NCBI GenBank assembly: GCA_023213215.1
Contig: CP096136.1
Location: forward strand, 1,116,001 to 1,180,000
Direction of reading: 5' to 3'
DNA from: Flavobacterium sp. JAD_PAG50586_2
GTDB taxonomy: Bacteria; Bacteroidota; Bacteroidia; Flavobacteriales; Flavobacteriaceae
Length of the DNA: 64,000 nucleotides
Positions 1 through 10,083 of this stretch are shown here, piece by piece (positions within the stretch are counted from its first letter, which is position 1; each line of letters begins with the position of its first letter). The translations under genes and the position numbers were made by a program. The notes below the pieces were generated by a model that did not search any database, was not told the origin of the DNA, and saw only the letters and a list, made by a program, of their open reading frames with translations.

Positions 1-16
1 AACCAACCAACCAATC

Positions 17-3000
17 ATGAAAAAACTATTACTCCTTCTGTTCCTATTAGTAAGCATTGGCATTAATGCTCAGCCACCATCTGTAATGCCTGAATTAACT
101 CTGTGTGACGCCAACGGCGATGGCTTTGAGACGTTTAACCTGAGCTCGCAGATTCCCGCTATCCTGAATGGCTTAAATGCGAATACAACTGTGGTAACTT
201 TTTATGAAACTTTCACAGATGCTCAAACAGGTATAAACCCAATTGGATCTACAAATGCTTATACTAACATCTCTCCAAATGAGCAGGTTATCTACATCCG
301 TGTTGTCGATAATACCAATAGCGAAGTTTATTTTTCAAGTATTGTGTTGGCTGTGAGTTTGAATAACGCGGGAGCTGACGGTAGTACAACTGTATGCGAT
401 TCAAGCGTTGCTCCTATTAGTTTGTCTGACTTGATAATTAGCGAACAGTCTGGAGGCACGTGGACAAGAGTTGCCGGAACTGGCGGCACTTTCAACGCGA
501 CTAATGGAACTTTTACCTCAGCAATTGGAGCCACAACGAGTACATTTGTTTACACTGTTAACTCCAATCAAGCCTGTCCTAGTGATACAAGTGTTGCCAC
601 CATTATCATTAATTCCTGTGTCGTGCCTATAGTTTGTGGCGGTACATTTACAGATCCGGCTGGAGCAACTGCTGCTTATGCTAACAATAGTGATTATACA
701 GTAACTATATATCCTACTACTCCAGGGGAAGTAGTAACAGTAACTTTCACAAGCTTTGCTACTGAGACAAATTGGGATGCCTTATATGTTTTTAATGGAA
801 ATTCAATAGCAGCTCCACAAATCGCAAGTGCAAATGGCCCAGGAAATGTTCCGGGAGGTTTAGCAGGAGGTTACTGGGGAAATGTAATCCCCGGACCTTT
901 TACCTCATCGAGTGCAGATGGTAGTTTGACTTTTAGATTCAGAAGTGACAACAGTGGAATTGCGGCCGGATGGATTGCGAATGTAAGCTGTGGATCGGTG
1001 CCAACCTGCAGTTTTCCAATAGCTCTTAGCACTTCAACAATTACCCATAGTACTGTTACATTAAATTGGACGCAGCCCGCTAATCCTGACAACAGTGTGG
1101 CGACAAACTGGCACGTAATTGCCCTACCATGTGGCTCGCCTGTACCCACAGCCAATACCACAGGATTTATTGTGGCTAACACAGGCTCTCCTTTTCTCCT
1201 TAATGATTTGAGTCCGGCAACCTGTTATTCTATCTGCATTAGGGCAGTGTGTTCTGATACCGATTTTTCTTCTTGGAATTGTTTTAGTACTTTTACAACA
1301 GCAGTTGCTCCTCCTGAATGCGGAGGAAATTTTATAGACAACGGCGGACCTACTGCCAATTACACCAATAATTCAGACAACACTTCTACCATTTGCCCAA
1401 CTACTCCAGGTGAGTTAGTAACAGTAACATTTGTAACATTTGATACTGAGGCAAACTGGGATGCCTTATATGTTTTTAACGGGAATTCAATAGCTTCGCA
1501 GCAAATCCCTAGTACAAACGCTGCAGCAAATGTTCCGGGCGGACTACCGGGAGGATATTGGGGCACTGCAATTCCAGGTCCTTTTACCTCATCTGATGTT
1601 ACCGGATGTTTAACCTTTAGATTTAGAAGCGATAACACACAAAACAGGCCGGGATGGATTGCCAATATTACTTGTGGACCTGCACCCACATGCAGAGTTC
1701 CAAGTGCTCTTTCTGTCACTGACATTAATGTTACTACCGCTACAATTAACTGGATGCAGAGTCCCAATCCGGACACAACTATTGCAACAGAATGGCAATA
1801 TTTAATCCTTCCTGCGGGAAGCCCAATACCAACTGCAGCAACTACCGGAGAAGATGCTTCAACAAATTCGGTTAATGTAATTGACTTGGCTTCGAGTACT
1901 TGTTATATCTTTTATGTTAGAGCGGTTTGTTCTTCAACTGAAACCAGTAACTGGTCTGCCGGATATAATTTTTGCACACAAACCGCACCCCTGTTTGTGG
2001 TGGACAATTCGTAGATAACGATGGACCAAGCGCAAATTATACTAATAATTTAGACTCAACAACTACCATATGCCCAACAACACCCGGCCAAATTGTTTCG
2101 GTAGTGTTTAATACTTTTGATACAGAGGCCACTTATGATGCCTTGTATGTTTTTGATGGAAATTCAATAGGTGCGCCACAAATTACAAGCACCAATCCAG
2201 CAGGAAATGTTCCAGGTGGATTGGCTGGCGGATTTTGGGGAACTGCAGTTCCTGGCCCATTTGTTTCAACAAGTCCCGATGGCTGCCTGACTTTCAGGTT
2301 TATAAGTGATAATACTCAAAACAGACCGGGGTGGACTGCCAATGTTGTTTGTGCGCAAGATTCAGATAAAATAGTCCTCGTAGCTTTTGTAGACAGTAAC
2401 AGCAATGGAATTAAGGATACCGGCGAATTATTATTTCCGCATGGTTCCTTTATTTACCAGCAAAATAGCGATGGAATAAATGTAAATGGTTATTCTCCTA
2501 CAGGACAATTTGCCTTGTTTGACACTAATCCGGCAAACACTTATTCTTTCAGTTATGCACTACAGTCCCAATTTGCTTCTTATTACAATTCGGGAACAAC
2601 AACTTACAGCAACATTAGCATTGCTGTTGGAAGCGGACCACAATTTTTATACTTCCCTATTACCTTAACACAGAGTTATAATGACGTTACCGTATCAATT
2701 GCTCCTGTAACTGCTCCAAGGCCGGGCTTTACTTATGTAAATAGAATTACCTATAAAAATCAGGGAATTGCAACGGCCAACGGAACAATAACTTTTGCAA
2801 AACCGCCGCAAATTACAACTTTTACAGTTAGCCAGGCTGGTGCCGTAAATAATGTAAGCGGATTTACATATGCATTCACTAATCTTTTACCAAATGAAAC
2901 GAGGACTTTTACTGTGACGATGAATGTCCCATTGGTTCCCACCGTAAACATTAATGATGTAATAACGGCTACTGCTTCAATCACAGCTCCGGCAGATGAT

Positions 3001-3741
3001 ATGGATGCTACAAATAATGCGAGTTCCAATTCTCAAATTGTAGTTAATTCATGGGATCCAAATGATAAAATGGAATCCCGGGGTAAAACAATTCCGTTCA
3101 ATACGTTTACTCAGGATGATTATTTCTTTTACACCATCAGATTTCAAAACAACGGAACCGCTAATGCAATTGATGTAAAGATTGAGGACGTACTCAACGT
3201 TTTAAAAATTGACGCTGAAAGTGTCCGAATGGTTAGCGCGAGTCATAATTATACAATGAAGAGAATCAACAACCGACTGGTTTGGGATTTTAAAAATATA
3301 TTCCTGACAACTTCTACAGCAAATGAAAACGGCAGTAGAGGTTATGTTCAATTTAAAGTTAAACTTATTCCTGGATTTCAGGCTGGTGATATAATTCCAA
3401 ATAACGCATCGATTTATTTCGACTCAAACCCAGCGATTGTAACTGCAACTTTCAACAGTAAATTCACTGTTCCATTAGCCGTGGAAACATTTGATTCCAA
3501 TAGCCTGGCTTTATATCCGAATCCGGCAACAAATTCTGTGAATATCGATTTGATTAATACGAATGAACAAATCAGCAGAGTTGTATTTTATGACATCCTT
3601 GGGAAAATAGTTAAAGCTGTTTCTACTACAGCTACAGAAAGCTTGACAGTTGATGTTTCTGATTTCCCAAAAGGAGTTTATCTGGTTGAGATAACTTCAG
3701 ATACCAACATGAAACTGTCTAAAAAACTTGTTATTCAATAA
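17..3741 (+). CDS. Secreted multi-CUB / fibronectin III protein with type IX sorting domain (one-base frameshift)
   Basis: Probable cell-surface or secreted protein exported by Sec and then the type IX secretion system. A signal peptide (residues 1-18, ending INAQ) is followed by three CUB-like repeats starting near residues 206, 433 and 659, each with CGG, DALYVF(N/D)GNSI, NVPGGL and LTFRF motifs. Fibronectin-III-like linkers lie at about 332-430 and 560-655. A DPNDK-containing DUF7619-type region follows, and a C-terminal LYPNPA sorting domain ends the protein. The reading frame breaks at the C4 run 1988-1991. Adding one C joins the two halves in the middle of the third CUB repeat (TAPPVCGGQF) and gives 1241 residues, so I treat it as one gene. 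The ligand is unknown; CUB and fibronectin modules suggest adhesion or polysaccharide/protein binding. Confidence 0.85.
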
Positions 3742-3743
3742 TT

Positions 3744-3775
3744 AAAAAAGTCCCGATCGAATCGGGACTTTTTTT
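3744..3775. terminator. Bidirectional rho-independent terminator
   Basis: An inverted repeat AAAAGTCCCGAT / ATCGGGACTTTT with a 3-base loop is followed by T residues on both strands. It separates the rightward secreted-protein gene from the leftward TspO gene and can serve both. Confidence 0.85.
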
Positions 3776-4244
3776 ATCTGTTCAACCACCAAATACTGGC
3801 ATTCAGTATCGTTGCAAAACTGACCCACGCCAAATAGGGAATGAATAAAAATCGGGCAATTTTATTTATTTTCCTAAACTGATTATAGGTTTCAAAAATC
3901 ATCAGCCAAAGCAAGACAATTTCTACTAAAGCCAATAACGGATTATGCAAACCAAAGAATAAATACGACCAAAGCGCATTCAATCCGAATTGAATGGCAA
4001 AAAAACCAAGAGCTTTCTGTATTATTTTTTCATCCGCGTTGCTTGTCCAAACCAAACCCGCCGCAACTCCCATCATTATATAGAGTAAAGTCCAAACAGG
4101 GGCAAAAATCCAATTCGGTGGATTGAAGATTGGTTTTACCAAAGTGGGATACCAAGTGTTGATACTGTCGCGGGTAACCATTCCTGATAAATAACCGATG
4201 GAAACACACACAATAACGAGCAAAAGTATTTTTAAGATTTTCAT
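3774..4244 (-). CDS. tspO: TspO/MBR family tryptophan-rich sensory protein
   Basis: A 156-residue integral membrane protein with five predicted hydrophobic helices and the tryptophan-rich pattern of the family (WYPTLVKPIFNPPNWIFAPVWTLLY split over residues 31-55). Family members bind porphyrins and cholesterol-like ligands and act in stress or tetrapyrrole sensing; the ligand here cannot be told from sequence. The gene is monocistronic, its stop codon lies inside the shared terminator, and it diverges from the mevalonate genes. Length and topology are normal, and I see no frame problem. Confidence 0.9.
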   Translation of the reverse strand: MKILKILLLVIVCVSIGYLSGMVTRDSINTWYPTLVKPIFNPPNWIFAPVWTLLYIMMGVAAGLVWTSNADEKIIQKALGFFAIQFGLNALWSYLFFGLHNPLLALVEIVLLWLMIFETYNQFRKINKIARFLFIPYLAWVSFATILNASIWWLNR

Positions 4245-4307
4245 AGCTTATGATTTATATCTTCAAATATACTAAACAAAAAACAGTTTGATTTTATAAA
4301 ATATCAG

Positions 4308-4334
4308 TTGCTTTTTATAAAAAAAGTATCTTTG
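4308..4334 (+). promoter_or_regulatory. Bacteroidota-type promoter for the mevalonate genes
   Basis: A TTG (4308-4310) is followed 16 bases later by TATCTTTG (4327-4334), which matches the TAnnTTTG -7 box of Bacteroidota sigma-ABfr promoters. It lies 17 bases before the decarboxylase ATG. The spacer is slightly shorter than usual. Confidence 0.55.
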
Positions 4335-4351
4335 CCTTAAATTTCAAATCT

Positions 4352-5434
4352 ATGCTATCCGAAAAGGATTTTATTGCCAATCCACTTACTGCTACAATTG
4401 AAAACGGAAATTTTGAATGGAGCGCGCCAAGCAATATCGCTCTGGTAAAATATTGGGGGAAAAAGGAACATCAGATTCCGGCCAATCCCTCTGTTAGTTT
4501 TACACTAAATAATTGCAAAACGATTACAAAACTGGCTTTCGCCAAAAAGGAAAACAACGGTAATTTTTCGTTCGATTTGTTATTCGAAGGCAAACCAAAG
4601 GAAGATTTTAAGCCAAAAATCCAGAAGTTTTTTGAACGTATTGAAATGTATTGCCCTTATCTGAAATCCTATCATTTCACAATCGGTACTGAAAATACAT
4701 TTCCACATAGTTCAGGCATTGCTTCTTCTGCATCCGGAATGGCTGCTTTGTCTATGAATATCATGAGCTTGGAAAAAGCGCTAAATCCCGAAATGACTGA
4801 TAGATACTTTTACCAAAAAGCCTCTTTCCTAGCCAGATTAGGTTCGGGAAGTGCCTGCAGAAGCGTTAAAGGGAGTGTCGTCGTTTGGGGAGATCATGCC
4901 GAAATTGACGGCAGTTCGGATTTATTTGGAGTAGCATTCCCATCCAAAATTCATTCCAATTTCAATAATTATCAGGATACCATTTTATTGGTTGATAAAG
5001 GCGAAAAGCTGGTTTCAAGCACAGTTGGGCACGATTTAATGCACAATCATCCCTTTGCCAAACAAAGATTTGCTCAGGCACATCAGAATTTATCAGCCAT
5101 AAAAGCTGTTTTGGAGAACGGAAATTTAAACGAATTCATCAAAATTACCGAAAGCGAAGCACTGACATTACACGCCATGATGATGACTTCAATGCCCTAT
5201 TTTATTCTGATGAAACCCAGCACTCTGGAAATCATAAACCGCATCTGGAACTTTAGGAGCGAAACCAAAATACCAGTTTGTTTTACTTTGGATGCAGGAG
5301 CAAACGTACATGTTTTATATCCCGAAAACGATATAGAAACTGTTTTGCAATTTATTAAAGACGAATTAGTTGGCTATTGTCAAAATGGTCAGTATATTTG
5401 TGATGTAATTGGAACAGGATCAATTAAATTATGA
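4352..5434 (+). CDS. mvaD: Diphosphomevalonate decarboxylase
   Basis: Converts mevalonate diphosphate to isopentenyl diphosphate with ATP. The 360-residue protein begins with the characteristic SAPSNIALVKYWGK motif (residues 25-38). It carries the GHMP phosphate-binding loop PHSSGIASSASGMAA near residue 116 and the GSGSACRS motif near 168. Flavobacteria make isoprenoids by the mevalonate route, so the assignment fits the lineage. The stop overlaps the next start by 4 bases (ATGA), indicating translational coupling with the kinase gene. The start at 4352 is preceded by a good promoter box. Confidence 0.92.
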   Translation: MLSEKDFIANPLTATIENGNFEWSAPSNIALVKYWGKKEHQIPANPSVSFTLNNCKTITKLAFAKKENNGNFSFDLLFEGKPKEDFKPKIQKFFERIEMYCPYLKSYHFTIGTENTFPHSSGIASSASGMAALSMNIMSLEKALNPEMTDRYFYQKASFLARLGSGSACRSVKGSVVVWGDHAEIDGSSDLFGVAFPSKIHSNFNNYQDTILLVDKGEKLVSSTVGHDLMHNHPFAKQRFAQAHQNLSAIKAVLENGNLNEFIKITESEALTLHAMMMTSMPYFILMKPSTLEIINRIWNFRSETKIPVCFTLDAGANVHVLYPENDIETVLQFIKDELVGYCQNGQYICDVIGTGSIKL

Positions 5435-6369
5435 AAGGACCATTATTCTACTCAAAAATCTTACTCTTCGGAGAATACGGAATTATAAAAGATTCTAAAG
5501 GTTTATCAATTCCTTACAATTTTTACAACGGCGCACTTAAAGTGGATGAAAATCCATCACAGGAAGCCATTAAATCCAATGCGAATCTTAGAAGATTTGT
5601 CACTTATCTGGAACAATTACAAAACGAGCAATCAGAATTAGTTACCTTCAATCTCAATGCGCTGAAAGCGGACGTAGAAAGAGGAATGTATTTCGATTCA
5701 AGCATTCCACAAGGATATGGCGTTGGAAGCAGTGGCGCATTGGTAGCCGCTATTTATGACAAATATGCCAACAACAAAATTACTGTTTTAGAAAACCTTA
5801 CCAGAGAGAAATTACTACAGCTTAAAACAATCTTTTCTCAAATGGAATCTTTCTTCCACGGAAAAAGTTCGGGTCTTGATCCATTGAACAGTTATCTAAG
5901 TATTCCGATCCTAATTAATTCAAAAGACAATATCGAAGCGACCGGAATTCCGTCACAAAGTGCTACAGGAAAAGGTGCAGTATTTTTATTAGACTCCGGA
6001 ATTGTAGGCGAAACGGCTCCGATGGTAAACATTTTCATGGAAAACCTTAAAGAAGAAGGCTTCCGCAAAATGCTTAAAACGCAATTCGTAAAATATACCG
6101 ATGCCTGTGTCGAGAATTTCCTTGGCGGCGATATGAAGTCTCTTTTCAAAAACACCAAGCAATTATCCAAAGTGGTTTTAAACAATTTCAAACCAATGAT
6201 TCCCGAAGCTTTTCACGGCATCTGGCAACGCGGAATTGACACCAATGACTACTACTTAAAACTTTGTGGATCTGGCGGTGGCGGATATATTTTAGGTTTT
6301 ACCGAAGACTTGGAAAAAGCCAAAGCATCCTTGAAAGATTATAAATTGGAAGTTGTTTATCAATTCTAA
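5431..6369 (+). CDS. GHMP-family kinase, probable mevalonate kinase
   Basis: A 312-residue GHMP kinase, placed directly after the decarboxylase. Visible motifs are the N-terminal YSKILLFGEYGII (motif 1), QGYGVGSSGALVAA (ATP loop, residues about 91-104) and the C-terminal LCGSGGGGYILGF (motif 3). These support an ATP-dependent small-molecule kinase. In this context mevalonate kinase is most likely, with phosphomevalonate kinase as the alternative. It begins inside the decarboxylase stop codon, so the two are probably co-translated. Intact. Confidence 0.85.
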   Translation: MKGPLFYSKILLFGEYGIIKDSKGLSIPYNFYNGALKVDENPSQEAIKSNANLRRFVTYLEQLQNEQSELVTFNLNALKADVERGMYFDSSIPQGYGVGSSGALVAAIYDKYANNKITVLENLTREKLLQLKTIFSQMESFFHGKSSGLDPLNSYLSIPILINSKDNIEATGIPSQSATGKGAVFLLDSGIVGETAPMVNIFMENLKEEGFRKMLKTQFVKYTDACVENFLGGDMKSLFKNTKQLSKVVLNNFKPMIPEAFHGIWQRGIDTNDYYLKLCGSGGGGYILGFTEDLEKAKASLKDYKLEVVYQF

Positions 6370-6456
6370 TTGCATTAATCTAAAAAATCGCAATTCGTTA
6401 CTTTACATTAAAAAAAAGAGGTAAATTGTCATAACTTCTTTCTAACAAAGAATTTT

Positions 6457-7881
6457 ATGGCTAGAAAAATATCTCTTAAGAACCTAAAACTCCCAAAAGT
6501 TTTGATTCTTTTGAGTGTCATTTTTTTATCGTGTACCTTTCTTATTTTCATCAATTTTTTTACCATTAAAATCTTATCGGCTAACCGTGCCTATGTGAAT
6601 GGCGAATCACATTATTCCAAAGGACAAAAGGACGCGGCCAGGCACCTTATCAGCTATATCTGCAACGAAGATCCGGACGAATGGAAATCATTCAAAAAAG
6701 ATCTGGGCATTCCTCAGGCGGATGGTTTAGCAAGAATGCATTTAACCAATAACAGCAATCATGACACCATCAAAAAGTACTTAATCGCCGGGCGCAACCA
6801 TAAAGAGGATTTAGATGATATGATTTGGCTTTTTAAGAATTTCAACCAAATTTCCTTCTTTAAGAAAGCTATCGGCGAATGGGAAAAAGGTGATACATTA
6901 ATCAATCAGTTCAATGCGCTTGGCGATAAAATCCATACTAAAGTCCAGGTTAAGCATTTGGATGACGCTTCACGGAATGATTTCTTGTTACAGATCAATG
7001 AAATCAGCGATAAGCTGACCATAAACTCAATCAACTTTTCAGGAACACTTGGCGAAGGCACACGCGAAATCAAAAACTACCTTATCTACACCAATATTTT
7101 TTTCATCCTGATCATTGTTTGCACCGTAACGCTTTACTATGGCATAACAGCGCAAAAGCTAATACGCTCCAAACACGAAATCGAAACTAAAAATAATGAT
7201 TTAACACTTGCCAATAAAGAGCTCGACCGTTTTGTATATAGCGCATCCCATGATTTGCGTTCACCAATAAGCTCCCTAAAAGGACTTGTAGATATCCTAA
7301 AAACAGAACAAGATCCTGAAGAAGTAAAAAGTTACCTCGATATGATGCAAAGCGTACTCGACAAACAGGACCAGTTCATCAAAGACATTATCGATTATTC
7401 AAGGAACAAGCGGACAAAAGACGTAATAAAGAAGGTAAGTTTGGTCCAGATTGTTAATGATGCCATCTCGCAATTGCAGCATATTCAGGAAGTCAAAAAA
7501 ATCAGCATAACAAAAAAACTGCTCATAGACAAAACATTCAGCGATAATTTGAGGCTAAAAATCATCATCAGCAATTTATTATCCAACGCTATAAAATATG
7601 CCGATTTTGAAAAAGATAAACCCTTCATCTCAATCAAAACCTATCCATCCGACAATGCCTTTATCATCGAAATAGAGGATAACGGAATCGGGATCAGCAA
7701 GCAATACCTGAATCGTATTTTCGATATGTTTTTTGTAACCAACAAAAACAAAGGAACCGGATTAGGGCTTTACATCGTCAAAGAGTCGGTCGAAAACATG
7801 AACGGAACCATTACAGTGGAATCCAAAATTCATATGGGCAGCAAATTTATTGTAAGTATTCCACATCCGAGCGAACAGTAA
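6457..7881 (+). CDS. Membrane sensor histidine kinase
   Basis: A 474-residue two-component kinase. Two transmembrane helices (about 13-36 and 207-228) bracket a mostly helical extracytoplasmic sensor region without a recognised fold. A HisKA dimerisation domain follows, with phospho-acceptor His in SASHDLRSP near residue 264. The ATPase domain has NLLSNAIKYA, DNGIGI and GTGLGLYIV motifs. No response regulator is adjacent, so it is an orphan kinase. It sits between the mevalonate kinase and the UbiA prenyltransferase. The signal sensed is unknown. Confidence 0.85.
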   Translation: MARKISLKNLKLPKVLILLSVIFLSCTFLIFINFFTIKILSANRAYVNGESHYSKGQKDAARHLISYICNEDPDEWKSFKKDLGIPQADGLARMHLTNNSNHDTIKKYLIAGRNHKEDLDDMIWLFKNFNQISFFKKAIGEWEKGDTLINQFNALGDKIHTKVQVKHLDDASRNDFLLQINEISDKLTINSINFSGTLGEGTREIKNYLIYTNIFFILIIVCTVTLYYGITAQKLIRSKHEIETKNNDLTLANKELDRFVYSASHDLRSPISSLKGLVDILKTEQDPEEVKSYLDMMQSVLDKQDQFIKDIIDYSRNKRTKDVIKKVSLVQIVNDAISQLQHIQEVKKISITKKLLIDKTFSDNLRLKIIISNLLSNAIKYADFEKDKPFISIKTYPSDNAFIIEIEDNGIGISKQYLNRIFDMFFVTNKNKGTGLGLYIVKESVENMNGTITVESKIHMGSKFIVSIPHPSEQ

Positions 7882-7925
7882 TTTATGTACTTTTGGTATT
7901 GAAAAGAACAATTCAAAAAAAAGAA

Positions 7926-8843
7926 ATGCTAAGCCGCAAATCCAAACATCTATTACTGAAAATCGTCAGCATGTTTTCTGTAGTGCGTGGCTATAATATT
8001 CCGATTATTGCGCTGGCACAATATTTATCGGCAATTTTCATTTTAGCTCCCGAAAAAAGAGCGCTGGACGTCCTGCTCGATTTTAATTTATTCATAATCG
8101 TAATTGCATCAGGCCTAACTATTGCATCAGGCTACATCATCAATAATTTTTACGACAGCAAAAAAGACCTGATCAATCGTCCAAACAAATCAAAACTCGA
8201 TCGATTAGTTAGCCAAAAAACAAAACTTCAGGTTTATTTCACGGTAAATTTCATAGTTTTCCTAATCGCATTCTTCGTTTCGTTTCGCGCCGTATTATTC
8301 TTCTCCGTGTATATTTTCCTGATTTGGTTTTACTCACACAAGCTAAAGAAAATGCCATTCATCGGAAACCTAACGGCATCTTTCCTTGCCGTACTTCCGT
8401 TTTTTGCCATCTTATTGTATTATAAAAACCTATATCCTCAGATTTTTGCCCATGCCTCTTTCCTTTTTCTTCTGATATTAATCCGTGAAATGATTAAGGA
8501 TCTCGAAAACATTAAAGGCGATATCGCGAACGATTACCAAACCATTCCAGTGATGTATGGCGAAGGTTTCTCTAAAAAAATAATTACACTATTAACCGTT
8601 TCTACTGTAATTCCAATTTACTTTTTGGTCGAAATATTTGAAGTCCGCTACATGGATATTTACTTCTACACAAGCATGATCGTCCTGATTTTCTTCCTGC
8701 AGAAACTCTGGAAATCCAATTACAAACCCGATTATCTTTTACTGCACAACATACTGAAACTCCTTGTGGTTTCGGGCGTTTTTTGCATCATACTAATCAA
8801 TCCCGAAGTACTGATTCATGGCAAGAGATTATTGCGCCTGTAA
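7926..8843 (+). CDS. UbiA-family prenyltransferase (geranylgeranylglycerol-phosphate geranylgeranyltransferase-like)
   Basis: A polytopic membrane prenyltransferase of about 305 residues. The two Asp-rich metal/diphosphate motifs of the UbiA family are present: NNFYDSKKDLINRPNK in the first third and KDLENIKGDIANDYQT after the middle. Homologues in Flavobacterium are commonly named geranylgeranylglycerol-phosphate geranylgeranyltransferase, but the acceptor is not determined by sequence. Proximity to isopentenyl diphosphate genes supports an isoprenoid substrate. I start at the ATG at 7926; a TTG-type upstream start at 7893 would add eleven lysine-rich residues with no domain value. Confidence 0.82.
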   Translation: MLSRKSKHLLLKIVSMFSVVRGYNIPIIALAQYLSAIFILAPEKRALDVLLDFNLFIIVIASGLTIASGYIINNFYDSKKDLINRPNKSKLDRLVSQKTKLQVYFTVNFIVFLIAFFVSFRAVLFFSVYIFLIWFYSHKLKKMPFIGNLTASFLAVLPFFAILLYYKNLYPQIFAHASFLFLLILIREMIKDLENIKGDIANDYQTIPVMYGEGFSKKIITLLTVSTVIPIYFLVEIFEVRYMDIYFYTSMIVLIFFLQKLWKSNYKPDYLLLHNILKLLVVSGVFCIILINPEVLIHGKRLLRL

Positions 8844-8869
8844 ATTAGGAGCGGAACTTCATGCGTTTT

Positions 8870-8949
8870 TAGAACCCTGCTCCCGCTTTCCACTCTATCT
8901 TTTTCTTTGTCAAGAAAAAGGATGCCGTTGCAATCGGGGCTATTTAGAC
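8870..8949 (+). repeat. Dispersed hairpin repeat, copy R1
   Basis: First of four related elements in the window. Conserved left flank (CTCCCGCTTTCCACT) and right flank (AAAAAGGATGCC ... ATCGGGGCTA) surround a short stem CTTTTTCTT / AAGAAAAAG with a TGTC loop. It lies in the 298-base gap between the UbiA gene and the pseudouridine synthase. No coding potential was seen. Confidence 0.7.
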
Positions 8950-8982
8950 GTGCTTCAGTTTTAGAACTGGGCTAAAAACTAA

Positions 8983-9020
8983 CCATAGTTTTATACCTCT
9001 TAAAACTATTTGATATTAAG
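8983..9020 (+). other. Overlapping alternative stem-loops
   Basis: ATAGTTTTA pairs perfectly with TAAAACTAT (8983-9010), while CCTCTTAA can instead pair with TTAAGAGG (about 8996-9020). The two stems share bases and exclude each other. They lie upstream of the next gene's promoter box, so any role in that gene's leader is doubtful. The rest of this gap, apart from copy R1 and the short repeat at 9013-9050, shows nothing recognisable. Confidence 0.35.
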
Positions 9021-9050
9021 AGGAGGACTGTCAGTGGCATTCAGGTACAG
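9013..9050 (+). repeat. Short intergenic repeat (GGAGGACTG family), copy 1
   Basis: ATTAAGAGGAGGACTG followed by a TGGCA half-palindrome and TTCAGGTA. An inverted second copy with about four differences in 30 bases lies at 43540-43570. In one frame both would read K-R-R-T-x-x-G-x-Q-V, so a fragment of a common repeated coding sequence is possible. Confidence 0.5.
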
Positions 9051-9097
9051 GAACTTTAGTTCCTTTATCCAAAATTTATTCCTTCATTACTTAATCA

Positions 9098-9124
9098 TTT
9101 GTACTTCTTAAAACCGTACCTTTG
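9098..9124 (+). promoter_or_regulatory. Promoter of the pseudouridine synthase gene
   Basis: TTTG at 9098-9101 and TACCTTTG at 9117-9124 match the Bacteroidota -33/-7 elements. The -7 box ends 17 bases before the ATG at 9142. Confidence 0.55.
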
Positions 9125-9141
9125 CACCAAATTACAGAATC

Positions 9142-10062
9142 ATGAATAACAAGGAAGGCAATAATAAGCGAAGTGGCTCACGTCCAAATAGTTCGAGACC
9201 AAGTTCCAATAAGCCAAAACCTGCAATGGCTAAGCGTGCCCAAGGCCCGAAAAAAGCAAAACCAACTGCAAAACCAACCGCTAAAGAAGAAGCTGCAGCA
9301 ACAAACAAAATAGAGAAAAAACCAAACCAGGTTGCGAAAAGACCAAAAGCAGCTGACGAAATCCGTTTGAACAAGTACATATCCAATTCCGGAGTTTGTT
9401 CCCGTCGCGACGCTGATATTTACATCCAATCCGGAAATGTGAAAGTAAACGGAATTCCCGTTACCGAAATGGGCTACTTAGTAAAACCAGGCGATGTAGT
9501 AAACTTTGACGGAGCAACCTTAACGCCCGAAAAGAAAGAATACATTTTGCTTAACAAACCTAAAAATTTCACAACTGCTCTCGACGAAGGCCAGGAATAC
9601 CGCAACGTATTGGAATTAGTAAAAGGTTCCACCAATGCCAAAATTGGCGCTATCGGAAGAATGGACAAAAATACAACCGGTTTGTTATTGTTTACCAACG
9701 ACACCGATATGATTAGGAAATTCACTTTACCTAATCAGAAATCCTCTAAAATTTACCAGGTTTCACTAGACAAAAACCTAAAGTTTGATGACCTCGAAAA
9801 AATAAGCAAAGGACTTACACTAGACGGGCACAAAGTTCAAGTCCAGGAAGTAAGTTATATCGAAAACGAACCCAAAAGCGAAATCGGTTTACAGATAAAG
9901 TCACCCAACGTAAAAGTGGTTCGCGCTATTTTTGAACATTTGGATTATGATGTACTTCGAATCGACAGGGTTGCTTTTGCCGGTTTGACCAAAAAGAACT
10001 TACCACGCGGCAATTGGCGTTTCCTTACAGAACAGGAAATTATCAATTTGAAAAACGCTTAA
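9142..10062 (+). CDS. RsuA/RluB-family rRNA pseudouridine synthase
   Basis: Isomerises a uridine in ribosomal RNA to pseudouridine. The 306-residue protein has a low-complexity Lys/Pro/Ala N-terminal extension (residues 1-72), likely disordered and RNA-binding. An S4 RNA-binding domain follows (about 74-123, RLNKYISNSGVCSRRDAD). The catalytic domain has GRMDKNTTGLLLFTND near residue 173, containing the invariant Asp. RluB and RluF are the closest named groups; the exact target uridine cannot be told. The basic extension is typical of Flavobacteriaceae orthologues. A terminator directly follows. Confidence 0.88.
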   Translation: MNNKEGNNKRSGSRPNSSRPSSNKPKPAMAKRAQGPKKAKPTAKPTAKEEAAATNKIEKKPNQVAKRPKAADEIRLNKYISNSGVCSRRDADIYIQSGNVKVNGIPVTEMGYLVKPGDVVNFDGATLTPEKKEYILLNKPKNFTTALDEGQEYRNVLELVKGSTNAKIGAIGRMDKNTTGLLLFTNDTDMIRKFTLPNQKSSKIYQVSLDKNLKFDDLEKISKGLTLDGHKVQVQEVSYIENEPKSEIGLQIKSPNVKVVRAIFEHLDYDVLRIDRVAFAGLTKKNLPRGNWRFLTEQEIINLKNA

Positions 10063-10083
10063 AATTAGTATATTTACAAACAG

